From the NCBI GenBank assembly GCA_951813605.1, contig OX638379.1, forward strand, positions 2,180,471 to 2,244,470: a DNA stretch of 64,000 bases, given 5' to 3'. This DNA is from an uncultured Bryobacterales bacterium (GTDB taxonomy: Bacteria; Acidobacteriota; Terriglobia; Bryobacterales; UBA6623). The notes below the pieces were generated by a model. That model had not been told where the DNA came from and made no database searches. It saw nothing but the letters and a program-made list of their open reading frames with translations. A program made the translations under genes and the position numbers. Positions 29,031 to 37,750 of the stretch are shown in pieces. The number at the start of each line of letters is the position of its first letter. Position 1 is the stretch's first letter.

Positions 29031-29256
29031 TGCGGCTGTTACCGCTGCTGCGGCCCGCCCCGTCGTGCTTCTCGTACGCCATGTGCTCCGTCAGCTCGGC
29101 TTCCAGGGCGCGCTCCAGCACGGCTTTCCTCAGCTCCGCCAACAGGCCCTCCCGGCCCAGGATGTCCTCCGCCATCTCGCAGTCCTTGAGCAGCTCGTCC
29201 AGCAGCTTATCAGGCATTTGTTTCATTGGCATTGGTATTTTATTTGACTTATACAC
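29008..29256 (-). mobile_element. IS256-family transposase fragment, N-terminal end only
   Basis: The minus strand reads DKLLDELLKDCEMAEDILG, KAVLERALEAELTEHMAYEK and ends at GNSRNG, the N-terminal ~70 residues of a mutator-type (IS256) transposase. The DNA-binding and DDE domains are absent: the similarity stops abruptly near 29030 where it meets the truncated gene after parA. It is a solo, immobile fragment. Confidence 0.82.
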
Positions 29257-29329
29257 ATCTTGATAGACTCAGGTTATCTAACAGACCCGGGCTGGCCATC
29301 GGTGGCGCGGTCACAGTCGCTCAAGCCTC

Positions 29330-29690
29330 CGTCCGGAATCGCCTACTCACTCTGCGCCGCGCCAAGAGCGGCGCGCTCGTGTGTTCTGCACTCTGCCTCC
29401 GCCGGTAGTGGACGCGCTCGAACAGGTCTCCCGCGCTAACGGACACGACCTCTGGACCGGCAAGTCGGCGCGAGCGTCGGTGGCGACCTACTGGCGGTCT
29501 CGACTCGCGAACGTCTCCTCGGACGCCGGCGTGGCCGACTTCCGGCCTCACCGACTCTGCGACACTTTCGCCGTGGAGCTCCTCTTCGTCGGGGTCTTGA
29601 TTGAAGACGCGAGCGCACTGCTGGGTCATTCCAGCGTGCGCACCACGGAAGAGGGCGGGGCCGCACCATCGGCACCCGCCCAAACGGCCC
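29330..29690 (+). pseudogene. Tyrosine recombinase (phage-type integrase) remnant
   Basis: The C-terminal catalytic region of an integrase is spread over two frames: RNRLLTLRRAKSGALV, then after a frameshift near 29380 LPPPVVDALEQVSRANG, FRPHRLCDTFAVELLF and EDASALLGHSSVRTTE. The HxxR box reads HRLC, so the catalytic Arg is lost, and the frame is disturbed right after SVRTTE, where the HYAPW-type nucleophile segment should follow. It is dead. Together with parA and the nucleotidyltransferase pair it suggests a former integrated element. Confidence 0.8.
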
Positions 29691-29949
29691 GGCAAACGCT
29701 ATGACACCGACCGAGCCCGTGCCCTCGAGCTAGCATATGTCGTGCATTGCCGCTGAACTCAATCCGACTGAATGTCGGATCTCCTCGTTCTGACATGGTC
29801 CCGTCGAAGAAATCGCTCTCCCGGCGCAATCTTGGAATCCTTGCAGGACTGTTGCATTAACAATAGATCGCGGGTCGCCGAGCGGCTAGGAGCGAATGGG
29901 CTCTCTAGTACGATTGAACGAATCGCCATCCGGCCGAAGGAACCGCCAA

Positions 29950-31479
29950 ATGCCAAAGCTGATCGCACTCACAGCGCTTCTGACAAGCCTGTGCGTCGCG
30001 CAGTCGACCGATTTTCACATCAATCTCCGCCAAGGCATCATGGCGGGCGAAGTGGGCGTGGACTCAGTGATTCTGCAGTCCCGGCTGACTTCTTCAAATC
30101 CGCGGCAAGATCCGCGCTGGGAAGGGATTCGGGGTGCCGCGGGCTGGGCGCGCTTCGAGATCGCGGAGAACGATGACTTCGATGGCGGCCGCACAACTGA
30201 TTGGATCGAAGCCTCGCCCTATTCGGACTTCATCGTCAAGCGCAAGGTCGGCGGGCTGGAACCGGCCACACGCTACCACTACCGCCTGCATTACGGCCCG
30301 AGGAAGGACCAAGTCCGAACGTCCGACACCGCGACGTTTCGAACGCTCGCGGGTAGCGACACTGCCGCACCATACAGCTTCGCGATAGTCACCGGAATGA
30401 ATTACTCGTTCTTTCATTACACGGGCAGCAACCGCGTCGGCCCGTACGACGGGCCCGACAAGGATCTCGGCTATCCGGCGCTCGCTTCGATATTGAAGCT
30501 GAAGCCCGACTTTTTCGTTGGCACCGGCGACAACGTCTATTACGACCATCCCGGCCACCGGGGTCGCGCCCAATCTCGTCACGAGATGAGGAAGAAGCAT
30601 CACGAGCAATACTCCCAGCCGCGCTTCTTGGATCTCTTCGGGCAGGTGGCGACGTACTGGATGAAGGACGACCACGACCACCGTTTCGACGACTCGGACG
30701 CTGTCAATGCGGTGCGAATTCGCGCCCCGAAGCAGCTCGACTACTACCCGCGCACCAACATCCACGAGGGCGAGTCCGGGTCGGGTTTCGCGCCTTCGCA
30801 CGAACTGGGAATCGATGTCTTCCAAGAGCAACTGCCAGTCGTGGATCCGGCAGAGCGCGACCCGTTGACGTACCGAACTCACCGGGTCAGCCGGGACCTC
30901 CAGGTGTGGTTCGTCGAGGGACGCGACTATCGCAGCCCGCTCGACCAGCCCGACGGGCCCCGCAAGACCATTTGGGGCGCCGCACAGAAGGAGTGGCTGC
31001 TAAAGACACTCACCGAGAGCGACGCGACCTTCAAACTGCTGCTGTCCGCCACGCCGATGGTCGGCCCGGATTCGAGCAGCAAGCGGGATAATCACACCAA
31101 CTTCAACGGATACCGTCACGAAGGCGATGAGTTCTTCCGCTGGCTCGCCGACAACGACATTTCGGGTGACGAGTTCTTCATAGCGTGCGGCGACCGCCAC
31201 TGGCAATACCATTCAATCCGGCCCGACGGGTACGAGGAGTTCTCTTCCGGGGCGCTAGTCGACGCCAACGCGATCCTCGGCAGTTTTCCGGGCGACGCGA
31301 ACACGACCGATCCCGAGGGCAGGATCCAGCAGCCGTTCCATTCCCCCGAGGCGAGCGGCGGCTTCCTGGTGATCTCGGTGGTGCCGGACGGAACCTCGGC
31401 GCGAGCCGAGTTCCGGTTCTACGACGAGAAGGGCGCGCTACTGCACGAGCACGTCAAGCCGCCTGCAGGCCAGCGTTGA
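29950..31479 (+). CDS. PhoD-like alkaline phosphatase (exported metallophosphatase)
   Basis: A 509-aa exported phosphohydrolase of the PhoD type. The signal peptide is PKLIALTALLTSLCVAQS. A fibronectin-like N-terminal domain (VGGLEPATRYHYRLHYG) is followed by the catalytic core with DFFVGTGDNVYYDHPG, the block ATYWMKDDHDHRFDDSDA that carries metal ligands, the TIWGAAQKEWL segment and the C-terminal FFIACGDRHWQYHS. The ATG at 29950 follows AAGGAA; a longer in-frame start at 29896 would precede the leader. PhoD enzymes need Ca2+ and Fe3+ and release phosphate from mono- or diesters; the substrate here is unknown. Confidence 0.9.
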   Translation: MPKLIALTALLTSLCVAQSTDFHINLRQGIMAGEVGVDSVILQSRLTSSNPRQDPRWEGIRGAAGWARFEIAENDDFDGGRTTDWIEASPYSDFIVKRKVGGLEPATRYHYRLHYGPRKDQVRTSDTATFRTLAGSDTAAPYSFAIVTGMNYSFFHYTGSNRVGPYDGPDKDLGYPALASILKLKPDFFVGTGDNVYYDHPGHRGRAQSRHEMRKKHHEQYSQPRFLDLFGQVATYWMKDDHDHRFDDSDAVNAVRIRAPKQLDYYPRTNIHEGESGSGFAPSHELGIDVFQEQLPVVDPAERDPLTYRTHRVSRDLQVWFVEGRDYRSPLDQPDGPRKTIWGAAQKEWLLKTLTESDATFKLLLSATPMVGPDSSSKRDNHTNFNGYRHEGDEFFRWLADNDISGDEFFIACGDRHWQYHSIRPDGYEEFSSGALVDANAILGSFPGDANTTDPEGRIQQPFHSPEASGGFLVISVVPDGTSARAEFRFYDEKGALLHEHVKPPAGQR

Positions 31480-31510
31480 CTGGCGGTCGAAGATTCCGGA
31501 GCCAGCCGAG

Positions 31511-32869
31511 TCACTGCATCGGGAAGAACACGGCCCCGAGGTATGAGGCCAGCAAGCCGGCAGCTCCGAGAGCGAACAGGGAGACCGTCTTGGTCTTGAG
31601 AGCTTCGACCTCCGTAAGGCCTGTCATCGTCTTAAAGACCCAGAAGCCTGAATCGTTCATCCAGCCGCCCACAATCGAGCCGGCTCCGATCGCCGTGAGT
31701 ATGTAGACCGCGTGATGCCCAGGCGGATGCGCGATGATCAGCGGAGCCAGGATTTCCGAGGTCGTGATCATAGCCGTCGTGGCAGAGCCCTGCGCGATCC
31801 GGAACAGCATTGCAATGCCGAAGCCGAGCAGCATGAGGGAAAGGCCGAATTGCTGAGCGTATTCGCCCAGCACCGTGCCGACCTCCGCCTTGACGAGCAT
31901 GCGTCCGAATGCACCTCCTCCGGCGGTAATGAGGATGATCAGGCCCGCGCTCTTGATCGCCTCCTCGGTCGGCTTCGCCAGCTGGCGAAGGCCCAATCCT
32001 TTGTGCGAGGCCAGCAACCACAGCCCGGCGGCAGCGGCGAGGATCAGTGCCAGGTTGGGATTCCCTAGGAATGCCGTGACACCGCTCAGGGCGCTCCCTG
32101 GAAAAAACGTGTTGGTGACTGTGTTCGCGGTGATCAGGATGACCGGAATCGCGATCGGCATGAGCGATACGCCGAATCCCGGCAGCTCGCTCTCAGGCCG
32201 ATTCGCAACCTCCTTGAGTTCCTTGAGAGAGAGTCCGGGAGCCTCTCGAATCGGGATTTTCATCTTCCGGTCGATCCAGTACGCGTAGGCCCAGCACGCG
32301 AGAGCGGATGGTATCGCGACCATCAGCCCCACGATGATCACGAGCCCGATATCGATCCCGAGCGTCTCCGCCATCGCAAGCGGTCCCGGCGTGGGCGGCA
32401 CGAAAATGTGCGTCGTCACCCCGCCAGCCCCAATCGCGAGGGTGTAGAGCAGGTAATTCCGGCCCCCGGTGCGCATGCTCATCGATCGCGCCAGAGGGAC
32501 GAGCAAATAGAAGACTGTGTCGTGGAACACGGGGATCGACAGGATATAGCCGCTGATCACCATCGAGAACGAGGAGTACTTCTCGCCAAGCCACGCCACA
32601 AATCGACGGGTGATCTTCTCTGCCCCGCCACTCTCCATCAGGCATTGGCCGATCACGGCCGCCATTGCGATGGCAATGCCAATCCGGCCAACAAGCCCCC
32701 CGAAAGCCTCTGTGACCGCTCCCATGATGTCTTTGACGGCCACATGGGGAGACAGCAGGCCGATCAGAATGGCCGACAGGATGAGGGCCGCGAACGCGTT
32801 GACCTTCCAGCGAATGATCAACAGGAAGACCGCAGCCATGGCCACTAGCAAGATGAGAATCGGGTGCAT
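31511..32869 (-). CDS. GntP family permease (gluconate-type H+ symporter)
   Basis: A 452-aa polytopic transporter. Family marks are MHPILILLVAMAAVFLLIIR, the block TTHIFVPPTPGPLAMAETLG, SIPVFHDTVFYLLVPLARS and the C-terminal GSIVGGWMNDSGFWVFKTM, all well conserved in gluconate, idonate and related acid permeases. The cargo is a sugar acid or similar hydroxyacid; no sugar-acid kinase or dehydratase is adjacent. It is divergent from the hydratase gene; the two start regions are only about 40 bases apart, so promoters must overlap the coding ends. Confidence 0.92.
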   Translation of the reverse strand: MHPILILLVAMAAVFLLIIRWKVNAFAALILSAILIGLLSPHVAVKDIMGAVTEAFGGLVGRIGIAIAMAAVIGQCLMESGGAEKITRRFVAWLGEKYSSFSMVISGYILSIPVFHDTVFYLLVPLARSMSMRTGGRNYLLYTLAIGAGGVTTHIFVPPTPGPLAMAETLGIDIGLVIIVGLMVAIPSALACWAYAYWIDRKMKIPIREAPGLSLKELKEVANRPESELPGFGVSLMPIAIPVILITANTVTNTFFPGSALSGVTAFLGNPNLALILAAAAGLWLLASHKGLGLRQLAKPTEEAIKSAGLIILITAGGGAFGRMLVKAEVGTVLGEYAQQFGLSLMLLGFGIAMLFRIAQGSATTAMITTSEILAPLIIAHPPGHHAVYILTAIGAGSIVGGWMNDSGFWVFKTMTGLTEVEALKTKTVSLFALGAAGLLASYLGAVFFPMQ

Positions 32870-32909
32870 GAGTTCCGATAAGCATATAACGAATTGCTAT
32901 CCTGAACTC

Positions 32910-33689
32910 GTGGTGGAGAATTCGGCCCTCAATGTCGGCATAGAGCCTCCGCTCGCCATCCTGACATTGACGAACTCGCAACGGCGGAACGCGCTGTCCA
33001 TGGAGACAATGCAAGCACTGACCGCCGCGGTCCAAGAGATCGGCAGCAACGACGAGGTCGGCGCGGTGATCCTAAAGGCCGAAGGTCCGGTTTTCTCGGC
33101 CGGGCACGACCTGCGGGAGATGACCGGAGGGGATCTCAAGGGCTATAGGCGCATCTTCGACCAGTGCACGCACATGATGACTGCCATTCAGTCGATCCCG
33201 CAGCCGGTGATCGCTCAGGTTGATGGCATTGCGACAGCGGCGGGGTGCCAGCTCGTCGCCACCTGTGACCTAGCCCTGGCTTCGGAGCGCTCGCGCTTCG
33301 CCACACCCGGCGTGAAAATCGGATTGTTCTGCAGCACGCCGATGGTCGCTCTGACGCGCAGCATCGGAAGGAAGCGCGCCTTGGAGATGCTTTTGACAGG
33401 CAAGATGATCGACGCGGAGCGTGCAGCCGAGTGGGGCTTGGTGAACCGAGCGGTGCCGAGCGACCGACTGGACGAGGAAACGCGCTCGCTGGCGCTGGAA
33501 ATCGCGTCGGCCAGCAGCCTGACTATCAGCTTGGGCAAGCAGGCGTTCTACTCGCAGATCGATTTGGACCAGCCGAAAGCATACGACTACGCCAAGGAAG
33601 TGATGAGCATGAACGCGCTGGCCGCGGACGCGCAAGAAGGGATGTGCGCGTTCCTTGAGAAGCGCGAGCCGGTCTGGTCCGGCAACTAA
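32910..33689 (+). CDS. Enoyl-CoA hydratase-family protein, ECHDC3-like
   Basis: A crotonase-fold protein of about 259 aa. The oxyanion-hole segments are present (VFSAGHDLREM and DGIATAAGCQLVATCDLAL), but the residue that is catalytic Glu in true hydratases is Gln (AAGCQLVA). This and the blocks GVKIGLFCSTPMVALTR, SLGKQAFYSQID and FLEKREPVWSGN match the animal/bacterial ECHDC3 branch, whose reaction is unsettled. The start is taken as GTG 32910; an ATG at 32868 is in frame but overlaps the divergent gntP start. Confidence 0.85.
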   Translation: MVENSALNVGIEPPLAILTLTNSQRRNALSMETMQALTAAVQEIGSNDEVGAVILKAEGPVFSAGHDLREMTGGDLKGYRRIFDQCTHMMTAIQSIPQPVIAQVDGIATAAGCQLVATCDLALASERSRFATPGVKIGLFCSTPMVALTRSIGRKRALEMLLTGKMIDAERAAEWGLVNRAVPSDRLDEETRSLALEIASASSLTISLGKQAFYSQIDLDQPKAYDYAKEVMSMNALAADAQEGMCAFLEKREPVWSGN

Positions 33690-33756
33690 CATCGCAGGGC
33701 CGAGACAAGCCTGACCTCCCCGGTCGGGTATTTGCACTTCGCCTGTCGCGTGGCCG

Positions 33757-34290
33757 CTACTCAAGTTTCGCCGAGCGCCCCGCAATTTCGAGGACCCGGG
33801 AGAGGAGTTCGTGTCCGTAGCTGTCGGTGAGACGCAGGCTTTCTCCTAGGGCAAATGTCGCAGGCTGAGTTTGGACCTCGTTGATTGCAACGTTCGATGC
33901 ATACATCTATGGACGACTTAACTTGTCAAGGATGGGATTGAGGCGTCCCGCGAAGCCTGGCACGGTACCCGTTCCCTCAGGGAATATTGTGGGACCGCCG
34001 CCAGAGAGCGGGGTGAGGTCTACTGAGAGCGCCCGTTCTGCCGGTATCCAGCTTCTGTCCACGTGTCCAACATATCCGTCGCCCGCTGCGAATGCTGCCA
34101 CCGGCACGTCCGTCGAGCGAATGTTCACATGCCGTTGCCCGTACTCGCTGGTTGTCGTGCGCTTCCACGTGCTGTTCGGGAAAAGGACCAGGATGTCGAC
34201 CCCGTCAAAGGCAGGCTTCCGTGTCGGCCTGATGCGACTATGTCGGCGGGGCTTGGGTCGACCCTCGCCGCGACAATAGCCGAGTGAGAG
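33757..34290 (-). pseudogene. Carboxypeptidase-like regulatory domain protein, C-terminal remnant
   Basis: One frame reads FDGVDILVLFPNSTWKRT, then PVAAFAAGDGYVGHVDRSWI, GGGPTIFPEGTGTVPGFAGR and LNPILDKLSRP, meets a TAG at 33907-33909, and continues without shift as MYASNVAINEVQTQPATFAL, then LRLTDSYGHELLSRVLEIA to a TAG at 33757. The coding quality on both sides of the internal stop shows an inactivated gene. The pattern (FPEGTG...AGRLNPI) is one I associate with acidobacterial proteins with a carboxypeptidase-like regulatory domain. The N-terminal part is missing beyond about 34290. Confidence 0.6.
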
Positions 34291-34327
34291 TAACGTTGAT
34301 CGGTGGCTTTATGGAAGCCGAACCGGC

Positions 34328-34573
34328 TTAATACATCACACGTTCTAACACGTCCATTTGCTTGCGGGACATCCCTTGGGCCTCTCCGCTGGCAGTAGCT
34401 CCGCAGACAATGAAACCGTCGCTGGCGGTGGCCAAGCGCGCAATCTCGTCCGACAAGTTATCGTGCCGTGGACTATTCGGTCTATTCCCCCTGAATTCGA
34501 TCTGCTTGCACTCCCAGAGCCTGTCCTCACCCAGCTTGTGCTCGTCTTCGACTCGTTGATTGCTGAGCACCAT
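34328..34573 (-). pseudogene. AlbA_2 (Schlafen-type) ATP-binding domain fragment
   Basis: The minus strand reads VEDEHKLGEDRLWECKQIEF, NSPRHDNLSDEIARLATASD and GEAQGMSRKQMDVLERVM, the N-terminal core of the putative DNA-binding AlbA_2 domain, and then stops after about 80 residues where full proteins continue for 300 or more. It probably represents the broken start of an AlbA_2 protein, a family frequent in defence and mobile islands. Confidence 0.6.
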
Positions 34574-34870
34574 GGGGGATCTTTGAATCCTTTCGCTATT
34601 GAGATCCAGTTGGGCCGGATCTTAAGGCGGGGCATCCTCTCTGAACCGTTTCACATACCCCCCGACGCAACCGGTTCGTTCCATCAGCGTCGCGTCAGGA
34701 GAGGCTAGGTGCCAGCCGCTATCCATTGCGAAGCAGCTTCGACTTGGCGGCTCTGTTTAGACGTCGCGAAATACACTGGCTGCAGGCACTCGGCCAAGAG
34801 AGGTAGACACTACCCCCACGAGCGGCTTTTCCGCATCTAGCCGAGGCGCTGCAGTGGGGCCGATTGCGGC

Positions 34871-36331
34871 TTATCCCAGCCAGAGGTCCATCAGCGGCTT
34901 GCCCTTCACGAGGTCGCGCGGCTGGTTGAGGTGGTTGTGGATCTCTTGGTTCGGGTCGATGCCAAGCGCATAATAGACCGTCGCGAGCAAGTCGTTCGGA
35001 TGGACGGGCTTGTCCTTCGGAGAGGAAGCCGTGGCGTCGGACTCGCCGTAAAGCCGTCCGCCGGGAATGCCGGCGCCGGCGACCATCGCGGTGTAGCAGT
35101 ACGGCCAGTGGTCCCGGCCGTCGGGCGAATTCGTGTTGCCCGAGGTGGACACGCCGAGGCGCGGCGAGCGCCCGAACTCTCCGACCGCGACGATGAGTGT
35201 CTCGTCAAGAAGACCCTTTTCATCCATGTCGGTAAGCAGCGACGAAAGGGTGCGGTCGAGCTTCGGACAATGCAGGTCCCGCAACGGCCCGAAGTTCGCG
35301 GCATGAGTGTCCCAAGCCGTCGTCTCGGGATTGCCGTTGGCGACCGAGGGCCAGTTGAGTTGCACCATGCGAGTCCCTGCCTCGACCAAGCGCCGTGCCA
35401 TCAAGGCACCTTGGCCGAACGTGAACCGTCCGTAACGGTCGCGCATTTCATCGGACTCGAGTGTCAGATCGAAGGCATTGCGGGCCTTGCCCGAAAGCAC
35501 TAGGTCGAAGGCGTTCTGGTAGTACTTGTCGAGCGCATAGCTGCTCACGGCCTTGTCCAGCGCCGGCATCGACCCGTTGATTCCGCGCAGCAGCTCGAAG
35601 CGGCTTTGGAGTCGATCCGCGGGCACCTCCTTGCGAAGTTCCAGATCGTCGAGCTGGATCGGCTTGGCCGGGTCTTGGTAGAGGCGATAGGGGTCGAAGG
35701 CCTTGCCAATGAATCCGGCTGCACCGCCCTTGCCGATAACGCTCGATTCCTGCAGCGGACGCGGAAGCTCCACGAAGGGCAGGACGGGCTCGTGCGGCGG
35801 CCGGAACTTCGTGATCCACGAGCCGGCAGTCGGGAAGTCGTTCGGAGACGGCGGCTCAAGCTGCCCGGACGGGGAGACCTCGGTCGGCTCGTAGCCCGTG
35901 AGCATCTGGTAGATTGCGGCGGTGTGGTTGAAGAGCCCGGCGGGCGTGTAGCTCATTGAACGGATCAACGTGCATTTGTCGACCGCGTCGGCCAGCATCG
36001 GCATCGTCTCGCTCAGCTGGATCCCGGGGATCTTGGTCTTGATCGGCTTGAACTCCCCTCGGACGTTCGAGGGCGCGTCCGGCTTCGGGTCCCAGATATC
36101 GATATGTGAGGGGCCGCCTTGCAGGAAGAGCACGATCACCGAATTCGCAGATCCGAAACCGGTGGAGCCCTCGTATCGGCTTTTTCCAGTGGAAGCCCGG
36201 GCCTTGTCCTGCAAACGCAGCACGTTCTGCAGGGACAGGCCGAACAGCCCCAAGGATCCGATCTTCATGAACTCCCTGCGAGCAGAGCCATCGCAGAAAC
36301 GAGCAAGGTAACGATTCGGAAGAGTTAGCAT
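34871..36331 (-). CDS. DUF1501 domain protein with Tat-like leader
   Basis: A 486-aa protein of the sulfatase-fold DUF1501 family. The N-terminus ARREFMKIGSLGLFGLSLQ is a twin-arginine-type leader. It then has VIVLFLQGGPSHIDIWDPKP, LPGIQLSETMPMLAD-like and MSYTPAGLFNHTAAIYQML blocks, DRYGRFTFGQGALMARRLVE, LIVAVGEFGRSPR and GRDHWPYCYTAMVAGAGIPGG. It is longer than the window's first DUF1501 and belongs to the other common subfamily, which normally pairs with DUF1553/PSD1 proteins; no such partner is adjacent. Function unknown. Confidence 0.9.
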   Translation of the reverse strand: MLTLPNRYLARFCDGSARREFMKIGSLGLFGLSLQNVLRLQDKARASTGKSRYEGSTGFGSANSVIVLFLQGGPSHIDIWDPKPDAPSNVRGEFKPIKTKIPGIQLSETMPMLADAVDKCTLIRSMSYTPAGLFNHTAAIYQMLTGYEPTEVSPSGQLEPPSPNDFPTAGSWITKFRPPHEPVLPFVELPRPLQESSVIGKGGAAGFIGKAFDPYRLYQDPAKPIQLDDLELRKEVPADRLQSRFELLRGINGSMPALDKAVSSYALDKYYQNAFDLVLSGKARNAFDLTLESDEMRDRYGRFTFGQGALMARRLVEAGTRMVQLNWPSVANGNPETTAWDTHAANFGPLRDLHCPKLDRTLSSLLTDMDEKGLLDETLIVAVGEFGRSPRLGVSTSGNTNSPDGRDHWPYCYTAMVAGAGIPGGRLYGESDATASSPKDKPVHPNDLLATVYYALGIDPNQEIHNHLNQPRDLVKGKPLMDLWLG

Positions 36332-36480
36332 TGATACACCGCTAGCAAGATTATAAGCGAGACACGCTCTCGCGCCACGCCCTTTTTTCGAGTTCTCGAC
36401 GAAATTCTGACTAGACTCTTGCCTGTAAAGCGACTGGATGGAAATCAGTTCGGCCCGACATGTCCGAATAGCGGCATTTC

Positions 36481-37038
36481 TCAGCGCACCACGTGAATGT
36501 CAGGCAGGTTCCGATAGGCTTCGCAAAAGTCCATGCCGTAACCGACGACAAATTCGTTTGGAATTTCGAAACCAAGGTAATCGATAGGAACGTCGACTTC
36601 GCGTCGCGCCGGCTTGCTGAGAAGGGAGGCGAGCTGGATTGAAGCGGCACCTGCGCAATTCAGCAGCGAGATCAAGGTCAGGGCCGTTCGCCCGGTGTCG
36701 ACGATATCTTCCACCACGATCACCGCGTCCCCCTTAACTTCGAACGACGAGCTACCAGTGACGCGAACGCGATCCCTGCTCACCTTGCGGTTTCCGTAGC
36801 TAGAAGTTCTTACGAAATTGACTTTGACGTCGCTCTTGATCGACCGGACGAGGTCGGAAGCAAAAATCCACGCCCCGTCCATCGCTACGATCATTCGGAC
36901 CGCTCGGCCATCGCAATCGCGGTCAATCGCAGCACCCAAAGCCTTAACCCGGTCCGCTATTGCTTCGGCTCCAATCAGCACGGGCCCAAGCTCCGACCCA
37001 TCCACCCCGAGCTCGAGTGGCAACGCTGCTTCGGTCAT
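36481..37038 (-). CDS. hpt: Hypoxanthine phosphoribosyltransferase
   Basis: Purine salvage: hypoxanthine or guanine plus PRPP gives the nucleotide. The 185-aa protein has MIVAMDGAWIFASDLVRSI, RTSSYGNRKVSRDRV, the PRPP-binding VIVVEDIVDTGRTALTLISL and the C-terminal DYLGFEIPNEFVVGYGMDFC that closes over the base. AAGGAG precedes the ATG. It overlaps the stop of the YfiH-type gene by four bases (ATGA), being the last gene of a three-gene minus-strand unit; salvage of a base released by the preceding enzyme is a sensible pairing. Confidence 0.95.
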   Translation of the reverse strand: MTEAALPLELGVDGSELGPVLIGAEAIADRVKALGAAIDRDCDGRAVRMIVAMDGAWIFASDLVRSIKSDVKVNFVRTSSYGNRKVSRDRVRVTGSSSFEVKGDAVIVVEDIVDTGRTALTLISLLNCAGAASIQLASLLSKPARREVDVPIDYLGFEIPNEFVVGYGMDFCEAYRNLPDIHVVR

Positions 37039-37748
37039 AGAACTCCTTGGGGACGCACGCCAGCCACGGCAAGCATCCTTCCTGTGTTTCCGCGCTCGGC
37101 CCTGTGGGAAAAGTACTTCCCAAGGTCGCAACTCGTGCATTCTCGAACGATGGCGATTCGCCCCACGCCGGCTTCGACAAGCTGCGCCTCGATGGCAGAA
37201 GCGAGATCGACATAAGGGCGAGCATCACGCTGCTCAACGAATTCTTCGCCGAGCTGGCACGCGACTTCTTCGCCCACCTCGTAGCAGCAGACTCCGATGG
37301 CGGGTCCCACCACGGCTTCGATGTCGGCGAGGCGCGTCCCGTATCCTGAAACCATTCCTTCCAGGGCGGACGGCACCACCCCCGCGACCGTGCCGCGCCA
37401 CCCCGCATGCACCGCCGCGACTGATCGATTCCGCGGGTCTACGAGCAGGACTGGCACGCAGTCGGCGGTGCGAACGCCGACAATCACGCCGGGTCGATCG
37501 GTCAAGACCGCGTCGGCAGAAGGTCGGTTCTGGCTCCAAGGCCGGTCCGCGCGGACGAAGGCGCGCGAGTGGACTTGCCTGAGCATGGCGGTTCCGCACC
37601 CATCCGCTCCGAACGCCCCGGCAATTTCACGGTCGCTCGGCCAGTCGAGAAAGTCGCCCGTGGAGCGCGTGGAAAACCCATGCGCCAGCCAGGCATGCTC
37701 GTCCCACACCGTGTAGCGGAGCACTCCGCGATTTCCAATTCTGAACAT
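37035..37748 (-). CDS. YfiH/LACC1-type purine nucleoside phosphorylase (laccase domain)
   Basis: A 237-aa member of the family once called polyphenol oxidase; related enzymes phosphorolyse purine nucleosides, which fits with hpt immediately downstream. Motifs are MLRQVHSRAF, GVRTADCVPVLLVDP, VAAVHAGWRGTVAGVV and the C-terminal GPAIGVCCYEVGEEV, holding the conserved His/Cys zinc ligands. The start is the ATG at 37748, two bases after the upstream stop; an in-frame ATG at 37772 lies inside the upstream gene. Confidence 0.9.
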   Translation of the reverse strand: MFRIGNRGVLRYTVWDEHAWLAHGFSTRSTGDFLDWPSDREIAGAFGADGCGTAMLRQVHSRAFVRADRPWSQNRPSADAVLTDRPGVIVGVRTADCVPVLLVDPRNRSVAAVHAGWRGTVAGVVPSALEGMVSGYGTRLADIEAVVGPAIGVCCYEVGEEVACQLGEEFVEQRDARPYVDLASAIEAQLVEAGVGRIAIVRECTSCDLGKYFSHRAERGNTGRMLAVAGVRPQGVL

Positions 37749-37750
37749 GC

